Notes: generated by a model from the sequence alone, not told the origin. A DNA stretch of 48,381 nucleotides from Bacteroidales bacterium (GCA_007128045.1 SKYG01000123.1:1-48381), one strand, 5' to 3'; counted from the first letter of the stretch, positions 25,387-33,636 are shown. Made by a program: numbers and translations.

Positions 25387-26436
25387 TCAATGATCAGGGT
25401 CAGTGGCCTGGTATGGGGTAAGATCATATAGAGAATCCCTGAGTCTGACTGTTTCACGTATTCTGGTGATGCAGCGTCGGGCCTCTGTCAGGTTCAGCGA
25501 CTGGTCGCCGTCAGAAACAGCCCGTTCAGGCACTTCATGTATCTCCATCAGCAGGCCGTCGGCACCCGCCATCACGGCGGCAAGCGCCATGGGTTCAACA
25601 TACGCACGTACACCCACTCCATGCGATGGATCGACAAAAACCGGGAGGTGGCTTTTTTCCTTTAAATACGGAACGGCATTGAGATCGAGGGTGTTTCGGT
25701 ATGCTGTTTCATAGGTTCTGATGCCACGCTCACAAAGAATGACCTTTTCATTGCCGTTAGAAAATATATACTCTGCCGAGGCAAGCAGCTCCTGCAATGT
25801 AGACGACATACCCCTTTTCAGCAACACTGGTTTATTAACTTTGCCAAGCTCATCAAGCAGGTTGAAGTTTTGTGAGTTACGGGTGCCAACCTGATAGATA
25901 TCAATGTAGTCATGCATCTCTTCGACCTGTGATACCTGCATCACTTCACTAACAACCTTTATCCCATTGGCCTGGCAGTGTTTGTAAAAGAACTTTAGCC
26001 CCTCCAATCCGTGACCCCGGAAAGAATAGGGCGAGCTGCGTGGTTTGTACACGCCACCACGCATCAGGGCAACACCATTCTCTTTCAGAAAACCTACTAT
26101 CCGGATTACCTGTTCCTCATCCTCAATAGAGCACGGCCCCATCCCAATGGTCAAATGATCCCTTGATATCACTATCCCATCGCCAAGAGGAATTTCGGTT
26201 GTCTGAACCTTCCACAGGCGCGACACCAGTTTGCTCTGGTCGGCAACCACATGAACATCTTTGATGCCATTCAGGTTTCCAATAATCCGGATGTCTACCT
26301 CCGCAGAGCCTACACAGATAACATAACGGCCATATTGGGTTACAACCTCAGAAGGTTTATATCCCAAGGATTTCACAACAGAAACTATCTCCTGAAAGTC
26401 CTTATCATTGCAATTGTCTTTTAGTTGGATAAGCAT
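25387..26436 (-). CDS. aroF: 3-deoxy-7-phosphoheptulonate synthase, type I-beta with N-terminal ferredoxin-like domain
   Basis: DAHP synthase condenses phosphoenolpyruvate and erythrose-4-phosphate, the first step of aromatic synthesis. The 349 residues comprise an N-terminal regulatory-type domain (1-75; LIQLKDNCNDKDFQEIVSVV) like that of Thermotoga DAHP synthase. The catalytic barrel follows: GMGPCSIEDEEQ, MRGGVYKPRSSPYSFRG (KPRTSPYxFqG), QVGTRNSQNF and LPVFVDPSHGVG. In the Thermotoga enzyme the extra domain mediates feedback inhibition by aromatic amino acids; that is inferred here. It is the last gene of the trp operon, 14 bases after trpA. The window holds a second, differently built DAHP synthase at 36917-38005. 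Confidence 0.95.
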   Translation of the reverse strand: MLIQLKDNCNDKDFQEIVSVVKSLGYKPSEVVTQYGRYVICVGSAEVDIRIIGNLNGIKDVHVVADQSKLVSRLWKVQTTEIPLGDGIVISRDHLTIGMGPCSIEDEEQVIRIVGFLKENGVALMRGGVYKPRSSPYSFRGHGLEGLKFFYKHCQANGIKVVSEVMQVSQVEEMHDYIDIYQVGTRNSQNFNLLDELGKVNKPVLLKRGMSSTLQELLASAEYIFSNGNEKVILCERGIRTYETAYRNTLDLNAVPYLKEKSHLPVFVDPSHGVGVRAYVEPMALAAVMAGADGLLMEIHEVPERAVSDGDQSLNLTEARRCITRIRETVRLRDSLYDLTPYQATDPDH

Positions 26437-26450
26437 GGCGTATTGTCTGA

Positions 26451-27230
26451 TTATTGTTTGCTGATTGAGTTAATTAATTCGTGGATGGCCTTTTGTTCAT
26501 CACTGGTTTTTGCAAGCAGCTGCAGATAGGCTGTGCCGATAATAGCTCCCGAAGCATGATCCCAGGCATCCTGTAATGTCACCCGGTCATGTATGCCAAA
26601 GCCCACCACCACAGGGTGTGACAGCCGCATTTCCTTTAGCCTCTTTAAATAGGCAAGCTTTTGTTCACGGGCATTATCATTGGCACTACCTGTAGTTGAC
26701 GCCGTACTAACGGCATAGATAAAGGCAGTACTCTCCCGGTCGATTTCACGGATTCTGTCTTCTTTTGTGGATGGGGTAATCAGAAATACAAAATGAAGGC
26801 CATAATCCCTAAATAGCTTTTTATACTGGCTGGTATATTCATGCATAGGCAGGTCAGGCAAGATGACACCCGACACCCCGGCATCCCGGGCCTTCTTGCA
26901 GAAGTCCTCCACACCATATTGCAATACCGGGTTCAGGTAACCCATAAGGATCAAAGGTGTGCGAAGCTTCCCCTTTAGTCTTTCCAGCTGCGTGAAAAGC
27001 AAATCCATAGTCATGCCGTTTCTGATAGCCACCGTGCTGGTTTGTTGTATAACCGGGCCATCTGCCAGGGGGTCTGAATAGGGGATGCCCACCTCTACAA
27101 AATCCACGCCAGCGTCTTGAAAAGATAGTAACACACCAGTGGTACTGTCTAAGGTGGGGAATCCGGCAGTAAAAAATATCGACAATAGGTTGTCTGACTT
27201 TTTGTCAAGTAGTTTTGTAAGTTCATTCAT
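26451..27230 (-). CDS. trpA: tryptophan synthase alpha chain
   Basis: TrpA cleaves indole-3-glycerol phosphate to indole and glyceraldehyde-3-phosphate and passes indole to TrpB. The 259-residue TIM barrel has FFTAGFPTLDST, GVDFVEVGIPYSDPLADGPVIQQTS (catalytic Glu in VEVGIPYSDP), GVILPDLPMHEY (catalytic Asp) and FIYAVSTASTTG. Late motifs are VGFGIHD and GAIIGTAYLQLL. It starts three bases after the trpB stop. It is co-transcribed with the rest of the operon. Confidence 0.97.
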   Translation of the reverse strand: MNELTKLLDKKSDNLLSIFFTAGFPTLDSTTGVLLSFQDAGVDFVEVGIPYSDPLADGPVIQQTSTVAIRNGMTMDLLFTQLERLKGKLRTPLILMGYLNPVLQYGVEDFCKKARDAGVSGVILPDLPMHEYTSQYKKLFRDYGLHFVFLITPSTKEDRIREIDRESTAFIYAVSTASTTGSANDNAREQKLAYLKRLKEMRLSHPVVVGFGIHDRVTLQDAWDHASGAIIGTAYLQLLAKTSDEQKAIHELINSISKQ

Positions 27231-27233
27231 TGT

Positions 27234-28412
27234 TCAGGCAAAATAATGTTGAAAGCTAACCATATCTTTGTCGCCTCGTCCAGACAGGCTGATAACGACC
27301 ACATCGGAGGGCTTGAATGTTTGTTTGTCAAGAATCGCCAGTGCGTGTGCCGACTCCAGTGCGGGTATAATGCCTTCCATACGGGTAAGCGACAAGGCGG
27401 CTTGCATGGCTTCATCATCGGTAACAGGCAGGTATAATGCCTGTTTGCTTTTGTGCAGCCACGCATGCAGGGGGCCAATACCCGGATAATCCAGTCCTGC
27501 TGAGATTGAATGAGCCTCCTCCACCTGTCCGTCGGAAGTTTGCATCAATATGGTTCTGGTGCCATGCAATATGCCCTCTGACCCTATCGAGATAGTCGCG
27601 GCGGTTTTTCCGGAATGAATGCCTTCTCCAGAAGCCTCTGCACCTATCAGTTTGGTGGTGCCATTACCGATAAAATGAAAGAAGGCACCAGCAGCATTAC
27701 TGCCTCCGCCTACGCAGGCAATCACATAGTCAGGATCTTTCCGGCCTTCCTTTTCCAAAAGCTGGCTCATCATTTCCTGGCTGATGACAGCCTGTAGCCG
27801 GGCTACCAGATCGGGATAAGGATGAGGTCCAATGGTGGAGCCTATCAGGTAGTACGTATTGTCCGGATGGTTAATCCAATAACGGATGGCGTCATTGGTA
27901 GCATCTTTGAGTGTTTGGCTGCCGGAAGTAACCGGTATAACTTCGGCACCCAGCATATTCATCCGCAACACATTGAGCTCCTGGCGTTGGGTATCCTTTT
28001 TACCCATAAAAACGGTACAGGGAAGCTTTAACAAAGCGCATACCGTTGCGGTGGCCACCCCATGTTGTCCTGCCCCGGTTTCTGCAATGATGTGCTTTTT
28101 GCCCATTCGCTTCGCCAGCAATGCCTGACCAACAACGTTATTCAGCTTATGGGCCCCTGTATGGCAAAGGTCTTCGCGTTTCAGGTAGATCTTTGTCCCG
28201 TACTTTTCCGATAGGTTCGCGGCATAAAACAAAGGTGTAGGCCGTCCTACATAATCTTTTAACAAAGAAGCCAGCTCCGACCGATAGCTGTCGGTTCCCA
28301 TGATTTTCAGGTAGGCATTTCTTAGCTCTTCAACGTTATCGTATAATAACTCTGGGATGTATGCACCTCCAAACGTGCCATAATACCCCAAATTGTCAGG
28401 ATGTGAATTCAT
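27234..28412 (-). CDS. trpB: tryptophan synthase beta chain
   Basis: TrpB condenses indole and serine to tryptophan with pyridoxal phosphate. The 392-residue protein has GAYIPELLYDNVEEL, RPTPLFYAANLSEKYGTKIYLKREDLCHTGAHKLNN (PLP lysine in HTGAHKLN), and AETGAGQHGVATATVCALL. The phosphate-binding CVGGGSNAAGAF loop and the C-terminal VVISLSGRGDKD complete the TrpB1 pattern. It overlaps the trpF stop by four bases (ATGA), indicating translational coupling. Confidence 0.97.
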   Translation of the reverse strand: MNSHPDNLGYYGTFGGAYIPELLYDNVEELRNAYLKIMGTDSYRSELASLLKDYVGRPTPLFYAANLSEKYGTKIYLKREDLCHTGAHKLNNVVGQALLAKRMGKKHIIAETGAGQHGVATATVCALLKLPCTVFMGKKDTQRQELNVLRMNMLGAEVIPVTSGSQTLKDATNDAIRYWINHPDNTYYLIGSTIGPHPYPDLVARLQAVISQEMMSQLLEKEGRKDPDYVIACVGGGSNAAGAFFHFIGNGTTKLIGAEASGEGIHSGKTAATISIGSEGILHGTRTILMQTSDGQVEEAHSISAGLDYPGIGPLHAWLHKSKQALYLPVTDDEAMQAALSLTRMEGIIPALESAHALAILDKQTFKPSDVVVISLSGRGDKDMVSFQHYFA

Positions 28413-29032
28413 AATCGTATCTGCTTTATAAAGGTAGAAAGCAGTTCAGGGTCTTTGATCCCTGGTCTGGTTTCAAATCTACTATTAAGGTCTACTCCGG
28501 CAAAGGTCACAATGTTTTCGGCCAAACTGGTAATCAATGATGCATCTGCCGGTGAGATGCCACCACTTAGTATAAAAGGGGTACTTAGCTGATAGGCTTC
28601 CAGTATGGAGTGGTCAAACTTTTCACTGTTTCCCCCACGCTTTTTTCCTGCCTTGTCAAACAGAAACATATCGCACGTTCCCTCGTATTCCGGGAGATCA
28701 TCCGGCAGTTCATCATCAACAGAAAAGGCCTTTATGACCATGCAATAATCTCCAAGTTCACTACAATAGGATGGGGGTTCCTCCCCATGTAACTGTACTG
28801 CCTGAAACCCATATTTATGGATCAGGTGGCGGGCTTGTTTCAGGTCATGATTTACCAATACCGCAACCTTGTCGATAGCTTTTGGCATATCTTTCAGCTT
28901 CAAGTTATCAATCTTAAAAGTGACATCACGAGGTGATGGCTCATAAAAGATGAACCCCATATACTCCGGCTGCAACCAGGCCAGCTTCATCATGTTCGAT
29001 TGATCTGTAATTCCGCAAATTTTTATATGCAT
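28409..29032 (-). CDS. trpF: phosphoribosylanthranilate isomerase
   Basis: TrpF converts phosphoribosylanthranilate to CdRP, the third step from chorismate. The 207-residue barrel starts HIKICGITDQSNM (KICG with the catalytic Cys), continues GFIFYEPSPRDVT, VQLHGEEPPSYC, MFLFDKAGKKRGGNSEKFD (catalytic Asp in DKAG), and ends with FILSGGISPADA and VDLNSRFETRPGIKD. It overlaps trpC by 10 bases and trpB by 4. It is a separate protein here, not fused to trpC as in E. coli. Confidence 0.96.
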   Translation of the reverse strand: MHIKICGITDQSNMMKLAWLQPEYMGFIFYEPSPRDVTFKIDNLKLKDMPKAIDKVAVLVNHDLKQARHLIHKYGFQAVQLHGEEPPSYCSELGDYCMVIKAFSVDDELPDDLPEYEGTCDMFLFDKAGKKRGGNSEKFDHSILEAYQLSTPFILSGGISPADASLITSLAENIVTFAGVDLNSRFETRPGIKDPELLSTFIKQIRL

Positions 29033-29823
29033 GGCACATGTTTTTTTAAACCACTGATGAATTGTTCACAAGCTTTTTGGGGACTGGCTTCTCTCATAAA
29101 ATATTCGCCAATTAAAAACCCACAATAACCAGCCTCCCTGAGGGTAGCATAAATTTCAGGCGAGTCGATCCCACTCTCAGCAACTTTTACTACATTTTCT
29201 GGCAATTGCCTCACCAGCGAAATGGCATGTCCGGTATCTACTGAGAAATTTTTCAGGTTTCTGCTGTTAACCCCAACAATCCGGGCATCAGGGGGCAGCC
29301 TGTCAACACCATGTGTGTCATGCACCTCAAACAGCACTTCCATGTCTAATGAACGTGCCAGCCCGAACAATGTTTTTATCTCATTATCAGTAAGCACATC
29401 AACAATCAGTAAGATGGCATCAGCGCCAATGCTGCGCGACTCAATAACCTGGTATTCATCAACGATAAAATCCTTGCGAAGAATAGGGCAATAGTTGTTT
29501 TTTCGTGCCATGATCAGGTCATTTTTTGAGCCTCCAAAATAGGTGGTGTCGGTTAATACCGACAGTGCAGAGGCTCCGGCCTGCATGTATCCCAGGCATA
29601 TCTGACCCGGATTGGCGAATTCATTGATCATCCCCTTAGATGGCGATTTTCTTTTAAACTCAGCGATAATCCCATGGAGATCCGGCCGGAGAATATATTT
29701 CTTCAGTGATACCGGTCTGGCCTGGAAGTAGATACTTCTTTCAAGTAGTTTTACCGGATAGAGTTCTTTTTGTCCGGCAACTTCCTGGCGTTTATGCGCG
29801 ATAATCTTGTCAAGTATTGTCAT
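29023..29823 (-). CDS. trpC: indole-3-glycerol phosphate synthase
   Basis: TrpC closes the indole ring of CdRP to indole-3-glycerol phosphate with loss of CO2. The 266-residue barrel shows ILDKIIAHKRQEVA, IIAEFKRKSPSKGMI (catalytic Lys and Glu region), ALSVLTDTTYFGGS, LRKDFIVDEYQVIESRSIGADAILLIV, VGVNSRNLKNFSVD and VKVAESGIDSPE. The start ATG overlaps the trpD stop by four bases (ATGA), implying translational coupling. It is a separate polypeptide from trpF. Confidence 0.97.
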   Translation of the reverse strand: MTILDKIIAHKRQEVAGQKELYPVKLLERSIYFQARPVSLKKYILRPDLHGIIAEFKRKSPSKGMINEFANPGQICLGYMQAGASALSVLTDTTYFGGSKNDLIMARKNNYCPILRKDFIVDEYQVIESRSIGADAILLIVDVLTDNEIKTLFGLARSLDMEVLFEVHDTHGVDRLPPDARIVGVNSRNLKNFSVDTGHAISLVRQLPENVVKVAESGIDSPEIYATLREAGYCGFLIGEYFMREASPQKACEQFISGLKKHVPCI

Positions 29824-30815
29824 GACTGATGTTGTATTAAACGTGTAAATGACTCCAGTGCTTTCCCTGACACCAGTGATTCTCTGGCCAAATCAACAGC
29901 ATCTGTGAGGGTCAAATGGTTGTTGTAGCATTGTATTGCCAGGCCTGCATTGGCAAGAACGGCATTGGTCTGTTGAATTGTGCCTTTGTTTTTGAGTACA
30001 TCCATAAACACCTCGGCAGCTTCGGCAACACTTTGTCCGCCGTAAAGCGATTCTGGTTTGTTATATGGCATCCTGAAGCTTTCAGGAGTCAGCAAATCTT
30101 CACCAAGGGGAGTGAACACCTTGATGGGCGAGGTTAATGATACTTCATCATATCCGTCAAGGCTGAATAAAACCACGTATTGCTTGTTTTCCCTTTGCAG
30201 CAGGTAGCTGAAAATACGACCCGCTTCAATACTAAAAACACCACTCATCTGGAATTTCGGACTGGCAGGATTGACCAGTGGTCCCAGTATATTGAAAAAT
30301 GTTTTTACCCCCAGTTGTTTTCGCACACCCCCAACGGCTTTCAGTGCTGGATGAAACAACGGGGCGTGCATAAAACAAATATTGGAGATATCTACCTCAC
30401 GCTTAAGCTTATCGCCGTCATGTGAGAAGCGGTAGCCATAGTATTCCATCACGTTTGATGACCCCGAAGAAGATGATATCCCATAGTTTCCATGCTTGGC
30501 AACAGGTATTCCGGCACCGGCAATTATGAAGGCTGTCAGGGTAGAGATATTGAATGTGTCTTTCCCGTCACCACCTGTCCCACATACGTCAATGGCCTGT
30601 CCGTCGAGGATGTTAACCTTATGTGCAAGTTCAAGTATGGCATCGCGGAAGCCAAGCAACTCTTCCAGACTGATGCTGCGCATAATAAACGCAGACAATA
30701 CCGCTGCTTTCTGTGCGTCATTGACATCACCATTGGCAATTCCATGCATCAGCACCCCTGCTTCAGCCCTGTTTAACTGCTGAGATTCCAACAGCTTGAT
30801 TAGAATTTCTTTCAT
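29820..30815 (-). CDS. trpD: anthranilate phosphoribosyltransferase
   Basis: TrpD transfers phosphoribose from PRPP to anthranilate. The 331-residue protein has DVCGTGGDGKDTFNISTLTAFIIAGAG (the PRPP-binding GTGGD loop), VAKHGNYGISSSSGSSNVMEYYGY, FMHAPLFHPALKAVGGVRKQLGVKTFFNILGPLVNPA and DEVSLTSP. It is unfused to trpG. A 196-bp spacer full of 8-mer repeats separates it from trpG, the only large gap in the trpG-to-aroF block. The ATG is preceded by an A-rich ATTTATAAACAT, similar to the R1 ends upstream of other genes in this region. Confidence 0.97.
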   Translation of the reverse strand: MKEILIKLLESQQLNRAEAGVLMHGIANGDVNDAQKAAVLSAFIMRSISLEELLGFRDAILELAHKVNILDGQAIDVCGTGGDGKDTFNISTLTAFIIAGAGIPVAKHGNYGISSSSGSSNVMEYYGYRFSHDGDKLKREVDISNICFMHAPLFHPALKAVGGVRKQLGVKTFFNILGPLVNPASPKFQMSGVFSIEAGRIFSYLLQRENKQYVVLFSLDGYDEVSLTSPIKVFTPLGEDLLTPESFRMPYNKPESLYGGQSVAEAAEVFMDVLKNKGTIQQTNAVLANAGLAIQCYNNHLTLTDAVDLARESLVSGKALESFTRLIQHQS

Positions 30816-30830
30816 ATGTTTATAAATGTG

Positions 30831-31010
30831 TTGATTTGTTGATTTGTTGATCTGTTGATCTGTTGATGAGTTGAGGAGTTGAGGAGTCTGAAGGTCTGAA
30901 AGTTAAATAAATATCCTTCTTCCTCAGTGCTCCTTTCTCAGCGCTCCTTTCTCCTTTTTCAGTGCTCAGTGCTTATAATCATTTCAACTTTTCAACTTCT
31001 CAACTTCTCA
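30831..31010 (-). repeat. trpG-trpD spacer with 8-mer tandem repeats
   Basis: Bases 30831-30886 hold seven consecutive 8-mers: TTGATTTG twice, TTGATCTG twice, TTGATGAG, then TTGAGGAG twice. A GTCTGAAG-type pair follows. Bases 30982-31010 hold TTCTCAAC-type 8-mers. Between them lie GAGCACTGAG/GAGCGCTGAG-like words. The spacer begins right after the trpG stop and ends 16 bases before the trpD ATG. It has no open frame of note. Confidence 0.8.
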
Positions 31011-31011
31011 A

Positions 31012-31587
31012 CTAAATTTTAGCCAGCCAATTCATGATCATCCGTTTACCATCGGGGGTAAGTATTGATTCCGGATGAAACTGCACCCCGCAAATATCCC
31101 ATTCTTTATGACTGATCGCCATGATCCTGCCTTCATCATCATAGGCATCAACCTGTAAACAATCCGGGAAGCCGTTCTTGTCTGCAATCCATGAATGATA
31201 CCGTCCGGCCATAAATGTATTGTTCACCCCATCAAACAGGTAATGAACCGGTTCATTAAGATGGATGTTGGTTGCCACACCATGATACACCTTGCTGATA
31301 TTCTTCAGCTTCCCGCCAAATGACTCTGTGATGGCCTGCAGTCCCAGGCAAACGCCCAAAATACGCTTACTACTTTTATACCTGTCTATAACAGCAAGCA
31401 ATAAACCAGCCTCATCAGGAAGACCAGGGCCAGGCGACAAAATGATCCCGTCAAACGCCTCCACCTCATCAAGGGTAAGTTCATCATTACGCTTTACCTC
31501 AACCTGAAATCCTTCTGCTTCACGTACATAGTGAACCAGGTTATACGTGAATGAATCATAATTATCCAGTACAAGAATTTTTTTCAT
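31012..31587 (-). CDS. trpG: anthranilate synthase component II (glutamine amidotransferase)
   Basis: TrpG supplies ammonia from glutamine to TrpE. The 191-residue protein from ATG 31587 starts MKKILVLDNYDSFTYNLVHYV, as class I amidotransferases of this type do, followed by ILSPGPGLPDEAG, the nucleophile Cys in GVCLGLQAI, and the His-Glu pair in GVQFHPESIL. A longer frame from 31677 would add 30 residues encoded by the R1 repeat; the family N-terminus argues against it. The R1 unit ends directly at the ATG. Its stop is followed by the repeat-rich spacer before trpD. Confidence 0.96.
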   Translation of the reverse strand: MKKILVLDNYDSFTYNLVHYVREAEGFQVEVKRNDELTLDEVEAFDGIILSPGPGLPDEAGLLLAVIDRYKSSKRILGVCLGLQAITESFGGKLKNISKVYHGVATNIHLNEPVHYLFDGVNNTFMAGRYHSWIADKNGFPDCLQVDAYDDEGRIMAISHKEWDICGVQFHPESILTPDGKRMIMNWLAKI

Positions 31588-31682
31588 CTGTTTATTTTTT
31601 TTCCCTTCGACTTTCGACCTTTGACCCCCATGAAAAACAATCATGTGTCTGTGTGTCAAAGCGTTTATCATGGGCATTTCAT
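31588..31682 (-). repeat. R1 dispersed repeat, copy B, ending at the trpG start
   Basis: This 95-bp copy has the same parts as copy A: ATGAAATGCCCATGA, the inverted arms CCCATGATAAAC and GTTTTTCATGGG, shortened heptads (GGTCAAA, GGTCGAA, AGTCGAA), an A-run and AAATAAACAG before the trpG ATG. It is 6 bases shorter than the others, so the internal ATG stays in frame with trpG. It starts 26 bases after the trpE stop. Confidence 0.88.
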
Positions 31683-31708
31683 GGTATCTTATTCCAATAT
31701 ACTTTTAT

Positions 31709-33121
31709 TCACAAACTAAATTGTTCTGCCAGCTTTATTGCCTTGCGCAAGGCAGATATTTTTCCGTTTACTTCCTTTAACTCACCCTCTTCACTGGAGT
31801 CGATAACCACACCGGCCCCGGCCTGATAAACAAGTTTCCCACGTTTGCTCATAAAGGAACGTATCATAATGGCATGGTTTAGGCTTCCCCCCAGCCCCAG
31901 TATTCCAATGGCGCCACCATAAAAGCCCCTGGCCGTGCCTTCATAACTATCAATCAGTTGGATGGCTTTGTGTTTTGGTGCGCCAGACAAGGTTCCGGCA
32001 GGAAAGGTGTCGGCAAACAACCGGTAGTTGTTGTTGGTGCGAAACATCTTACCTTTAACGGTCGACACCAGGTGAATAACATGTGAGTATGTATGCACCT
32101 CTCTGAATGTTTCAACAGTTACATCATCAGAATGCTTACTTAAGTCATTGCGCGCCAAGTCAACAAGCATACAATGCTCCGCATTTTCTTTCTCGTTCTT
32201 TAGCAGATCAGCTATCAATGCGGCATCCTCGTCCGGACTACCGGTTCTGATGACTGTTCCGGCTATGGGGTTGATAACAGCTATTCCATCACTGATCCGG
32301 AGTTGGGCTTCGGGTGATGAGCCAAACAGCTTGTAGCTCAAGTAGTCGAAGTAAAAAAGATACGGTGACGGATTGATAGAACGAAGAGCCCGGTAAACAT
32401 TAAATTCGTCGCCGGAAAAGTTCTGTTCGAAGCGGCGTGACAAAACAATTTGAAACACATCTCCTCTGGCGCAGTGCCTGATTCCGTTTCTGACCATTTC
32501 CATAAAACGTTCGTCGCTGACGGGGGTAAATTCTTCACCAGTGGCCATAAACGGGAAGCTGGTTGCATTTCTGTTTGCCAGAAGAGACATTACCTTGGAA
32601 ATCATAGACTTTTCACCTTCGGCAATTAACTCCGTGATGCTTAATGTATTGTTAAAGTGGTTGAAGGCAATAACCACCTGGTACAGGTCATACCTGAGTA
32701 AAGGGATGCGATCAGCATCTGCCTCAGGTGATGTGATATTCACATTGTCGAACAAGCTCACTGCATCGTAAGAGGTATAGCCAAACAATCCAGGCATGGT
32801 CTTTTCGCTGAAGTCACCTTCTATTTTGATGGTTCCAAGATACTGGTCAATCAAATTTGATACGGCATGATACCCTTCGAAAGAAAGATGATCATCTGCC
32901 TGGCCCCTTTTTCTGAGGTAAAAATTGTCTGCACTGGCCTCGAAGCCCATGATGGGAGTCAGACAAATATAGGAGTATGAATCATGCCGGGAGCTGTAGT
33001 CTGAACACTCCAGCAATAAACTCTGCGGAAAAGCATCCCGCAAACGAAGGTATATTCCCACAGGCGTGTATGTGTCTGCCTGCAAATGTATTGTCGTTGC
33101 CTTTAATCTGATATCGTTCAT
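31709..33121 (-). CDS. trpE: anthranilate synthase component I
   Basis: TrpE converts chorismate and ammonia to anthranilate, committing chorismate to tryptophan. The 470-residue chorismate-binding enzyme has SLLLECSDYSSRHDSYSYI near residue 33, matching the LLES feedback (Trp-binding) region. The catalytic domain shows VLSRRFEQNF, NPSPYLFYFDY, GSSPEAQLRI, PIAGTVIRTG, LVDLARNDL, VSTVKGKM and FPAGTLSGAPKHKAIQLIDS. It is the first structural gene of the operon. The attenuator and two tandem R1 copies lie upstream. The upstream frame of the nearer R1 copy ends at a TGA overlapping this ATG. Confidence 0.97.
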   Translation of the reverse strand: MNDIRLKATTIHLQADTYTPVGIYLRLRDAFPQSLLLECSDYSSRHDSYSYICLTPIMGFEASADNFYLRKRGQADDHLSFEGYHAVSNLIDQYLGTIKIEGDFSEKTMPGLFGYTSYDAVSLFDNVNITSPEADADRIPLLRYDLYQVVIAFNHFNNTLSITELIAEGEKSMISKVMSLLANRNATSFPFMATGEEFTPVSDERFMEMVRNGIRHCARGDVFQIVLSRRFEQNFSGDEFNVYRALRSINPSPYLFYFDYLSYKLFGSSPEAQLRISDGIAVINPIAGTVIRTGSPDEDAALIADLLKNEKENAEHCMLVDLARNDLSKHSDDVTVETFREVHTYSHVIHLVSTVKGKMFRTNNNYRLFADTFPAGTLSGAPKHKAIQLIDSYEGTARGFYGGAIGILGLGGSLNHAIMIRSFMSKRGKLVYQAGAGVVIDSSEEGELKEVNGKISALRKAIKLAEQFSL

Positions 33122-33322
33122 GTGTTTATATTTTTTCTTTTGACCTTCGACCTTCGACTTTTGACCCCATGAAATATAATCATCCCCATGTGTGTCAAAA
33201 CGTTTGTCATGGGAATTTCATCTGTTTATTTTTTTCCCTTTGACCTTCGACCTTCGACCTTTGACCCCCATGAAAAACAATCATGCGTCTGTGTGTCAAA
33301 GCGTTTGTCATGGGTATTTCAT
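33122..33322 (-). repeat. two tandem R1 copies (C and D) between the trp attenuator and trpE
   Basis: Copy D (33222-33322, 101 bp) is near-identical to copies A and E. Copy C (33122-33221, 100 bp) is diverged and ends at the trpE ATG. Each copy begins with ATGAAAT and ends with a TAAACAC/TAAACAG before the next ATG. The tandem arrangement shows that the unit duplicates as an ATG-to-ATG block. In copy C the internal frame from ATGACAAACG runs to a TGA that overlaps the trpE start (ATGA). Confidence 0.9.
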
Positions 33323-33345
33323 GTGTATATAATTTGCTATAACAG

Positions 33346-33379
33346 CAAGAGCCCACTTAACATGTTAAGCGGGCTCTTG
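33346..33379 (-). terminator. trp operon attenuator terminator
   Basis: On the minus strand CAAGAGCCCGCTTAACA (33379-33363) pairs with TGTTAAGTGGGCTCTTG (33362-33346), 17 bp with one G-T pair. It lies 31 bases after the leader peptide stop. Its 5' arm can alternatively pair with TGTTAAGCG inside the end of the leader peptide gene (33432-33424, 9 bp perfect), forming an antiterminator. That segment can in turn pair with CGTTTAA (33479-33473), near the start of the peptide gene, giving the classical 1:2, 2:3, 3:4 scheme. No long U-run follows, only TTATAG. Confidence 0.8.
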
Positions 33380-33410
33380 TATCAGTTAATATCTAATGAA
33401 AGTAGCTGTA

Positions 33411-33497
33411 TTATAGACCTGAACGCTTAACAACATTGCTGTCGCTGCGCCACCACCAAAAGAATACAGTACTTAAACGGCTCATTTCTTTGTTCAT
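33411..33497 (-). CDS. trpL: trp operon leader peptide (three consecutive Trp codons)
   Basis: This 28-residue peptide starts MNKEMSRLSTVFFWWWRSDS and ends in VKRSGL. Codons 14-16 (33458-33450) are TGG TGG TGG. Trp is rare, so three in a row in a short frame directly before a hairpin and trpE is diagnostic of attenuation. When charged tRNA-Trp is scarce the ribosome stalls on these codons, covering segment 1, and segment 2 (33432-33424) is free to sequester the terminator's 5' arm, so trpE is transcribed. With ample Trp the terminator forms. A promoter lies just upstream. A computational Bacteroidetes trp leader motif has been reported; I cannot check the match here. Confidence 0.9.
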   Translation of the reverse strand: MNKEMSRLSTVFFWWWRSDSNVVKRSGL

Positions 33498-33506
33498 TTA
33501 CGAATA

Positions 33507-33540
33507 CAATATTACATATTTTTTTTCAGACATCCACAAA
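33507..33540 (-). promoter_or_regulatory. trp operon promoter
   Basis: On the minus strand TTTG (33540-33537), a 22-base spacer and TAATATTG (33514-33507) fit the Bacteroidota pattern with one mismatch in the -7 box. The expected start is near 33501, leaving only a few bases before the leader peptide ATG at 33497. The divergent pheA promoter carries the identical -7 box TAATATTG, which strengthens both calls. Confidence 0.6.
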
Positions 33541-33575
33541 CATTTGTTTAATTTTTTTGAATTATTTTTTCAATG

Positions 33576-33607
33576 TTTGTTTTTTAACAAAAAAAAGACT
33601 AATATTG
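33576..33607 (+). promoter_or_regulatory. pheA operon promoter
   Basis: TTTG (33576-33579), a 20-base spacer and TAATATTG (33600-33607) fit the consensus with one -7 mismatch. Transcription near 33612 would give a leader of about 25 bases before the Phe leader peptide ATG at 33637. Confidence 0.65.
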
Positions 33608-33636
33608 CAGTCGATTTTACAACAATACCGATAGTT

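Noticed and set aside
33346..33379. Hairpin as the end of a gene to its right on the plus strand
   Set aside because: No plus-strand gene ends there. Its position after the Trp leader peptide on the minus strand and the alternative pairing explain it better.
33188..33430. 80-codon plus-strand frame antisense to the R1 pair
   Set aside because: It is the reverse strand of the R1 copies and the attenuator. Similar frames arise at every R1 copy (for example 35773-35982 and 12081-12293), which marks them as repeat artefacts.
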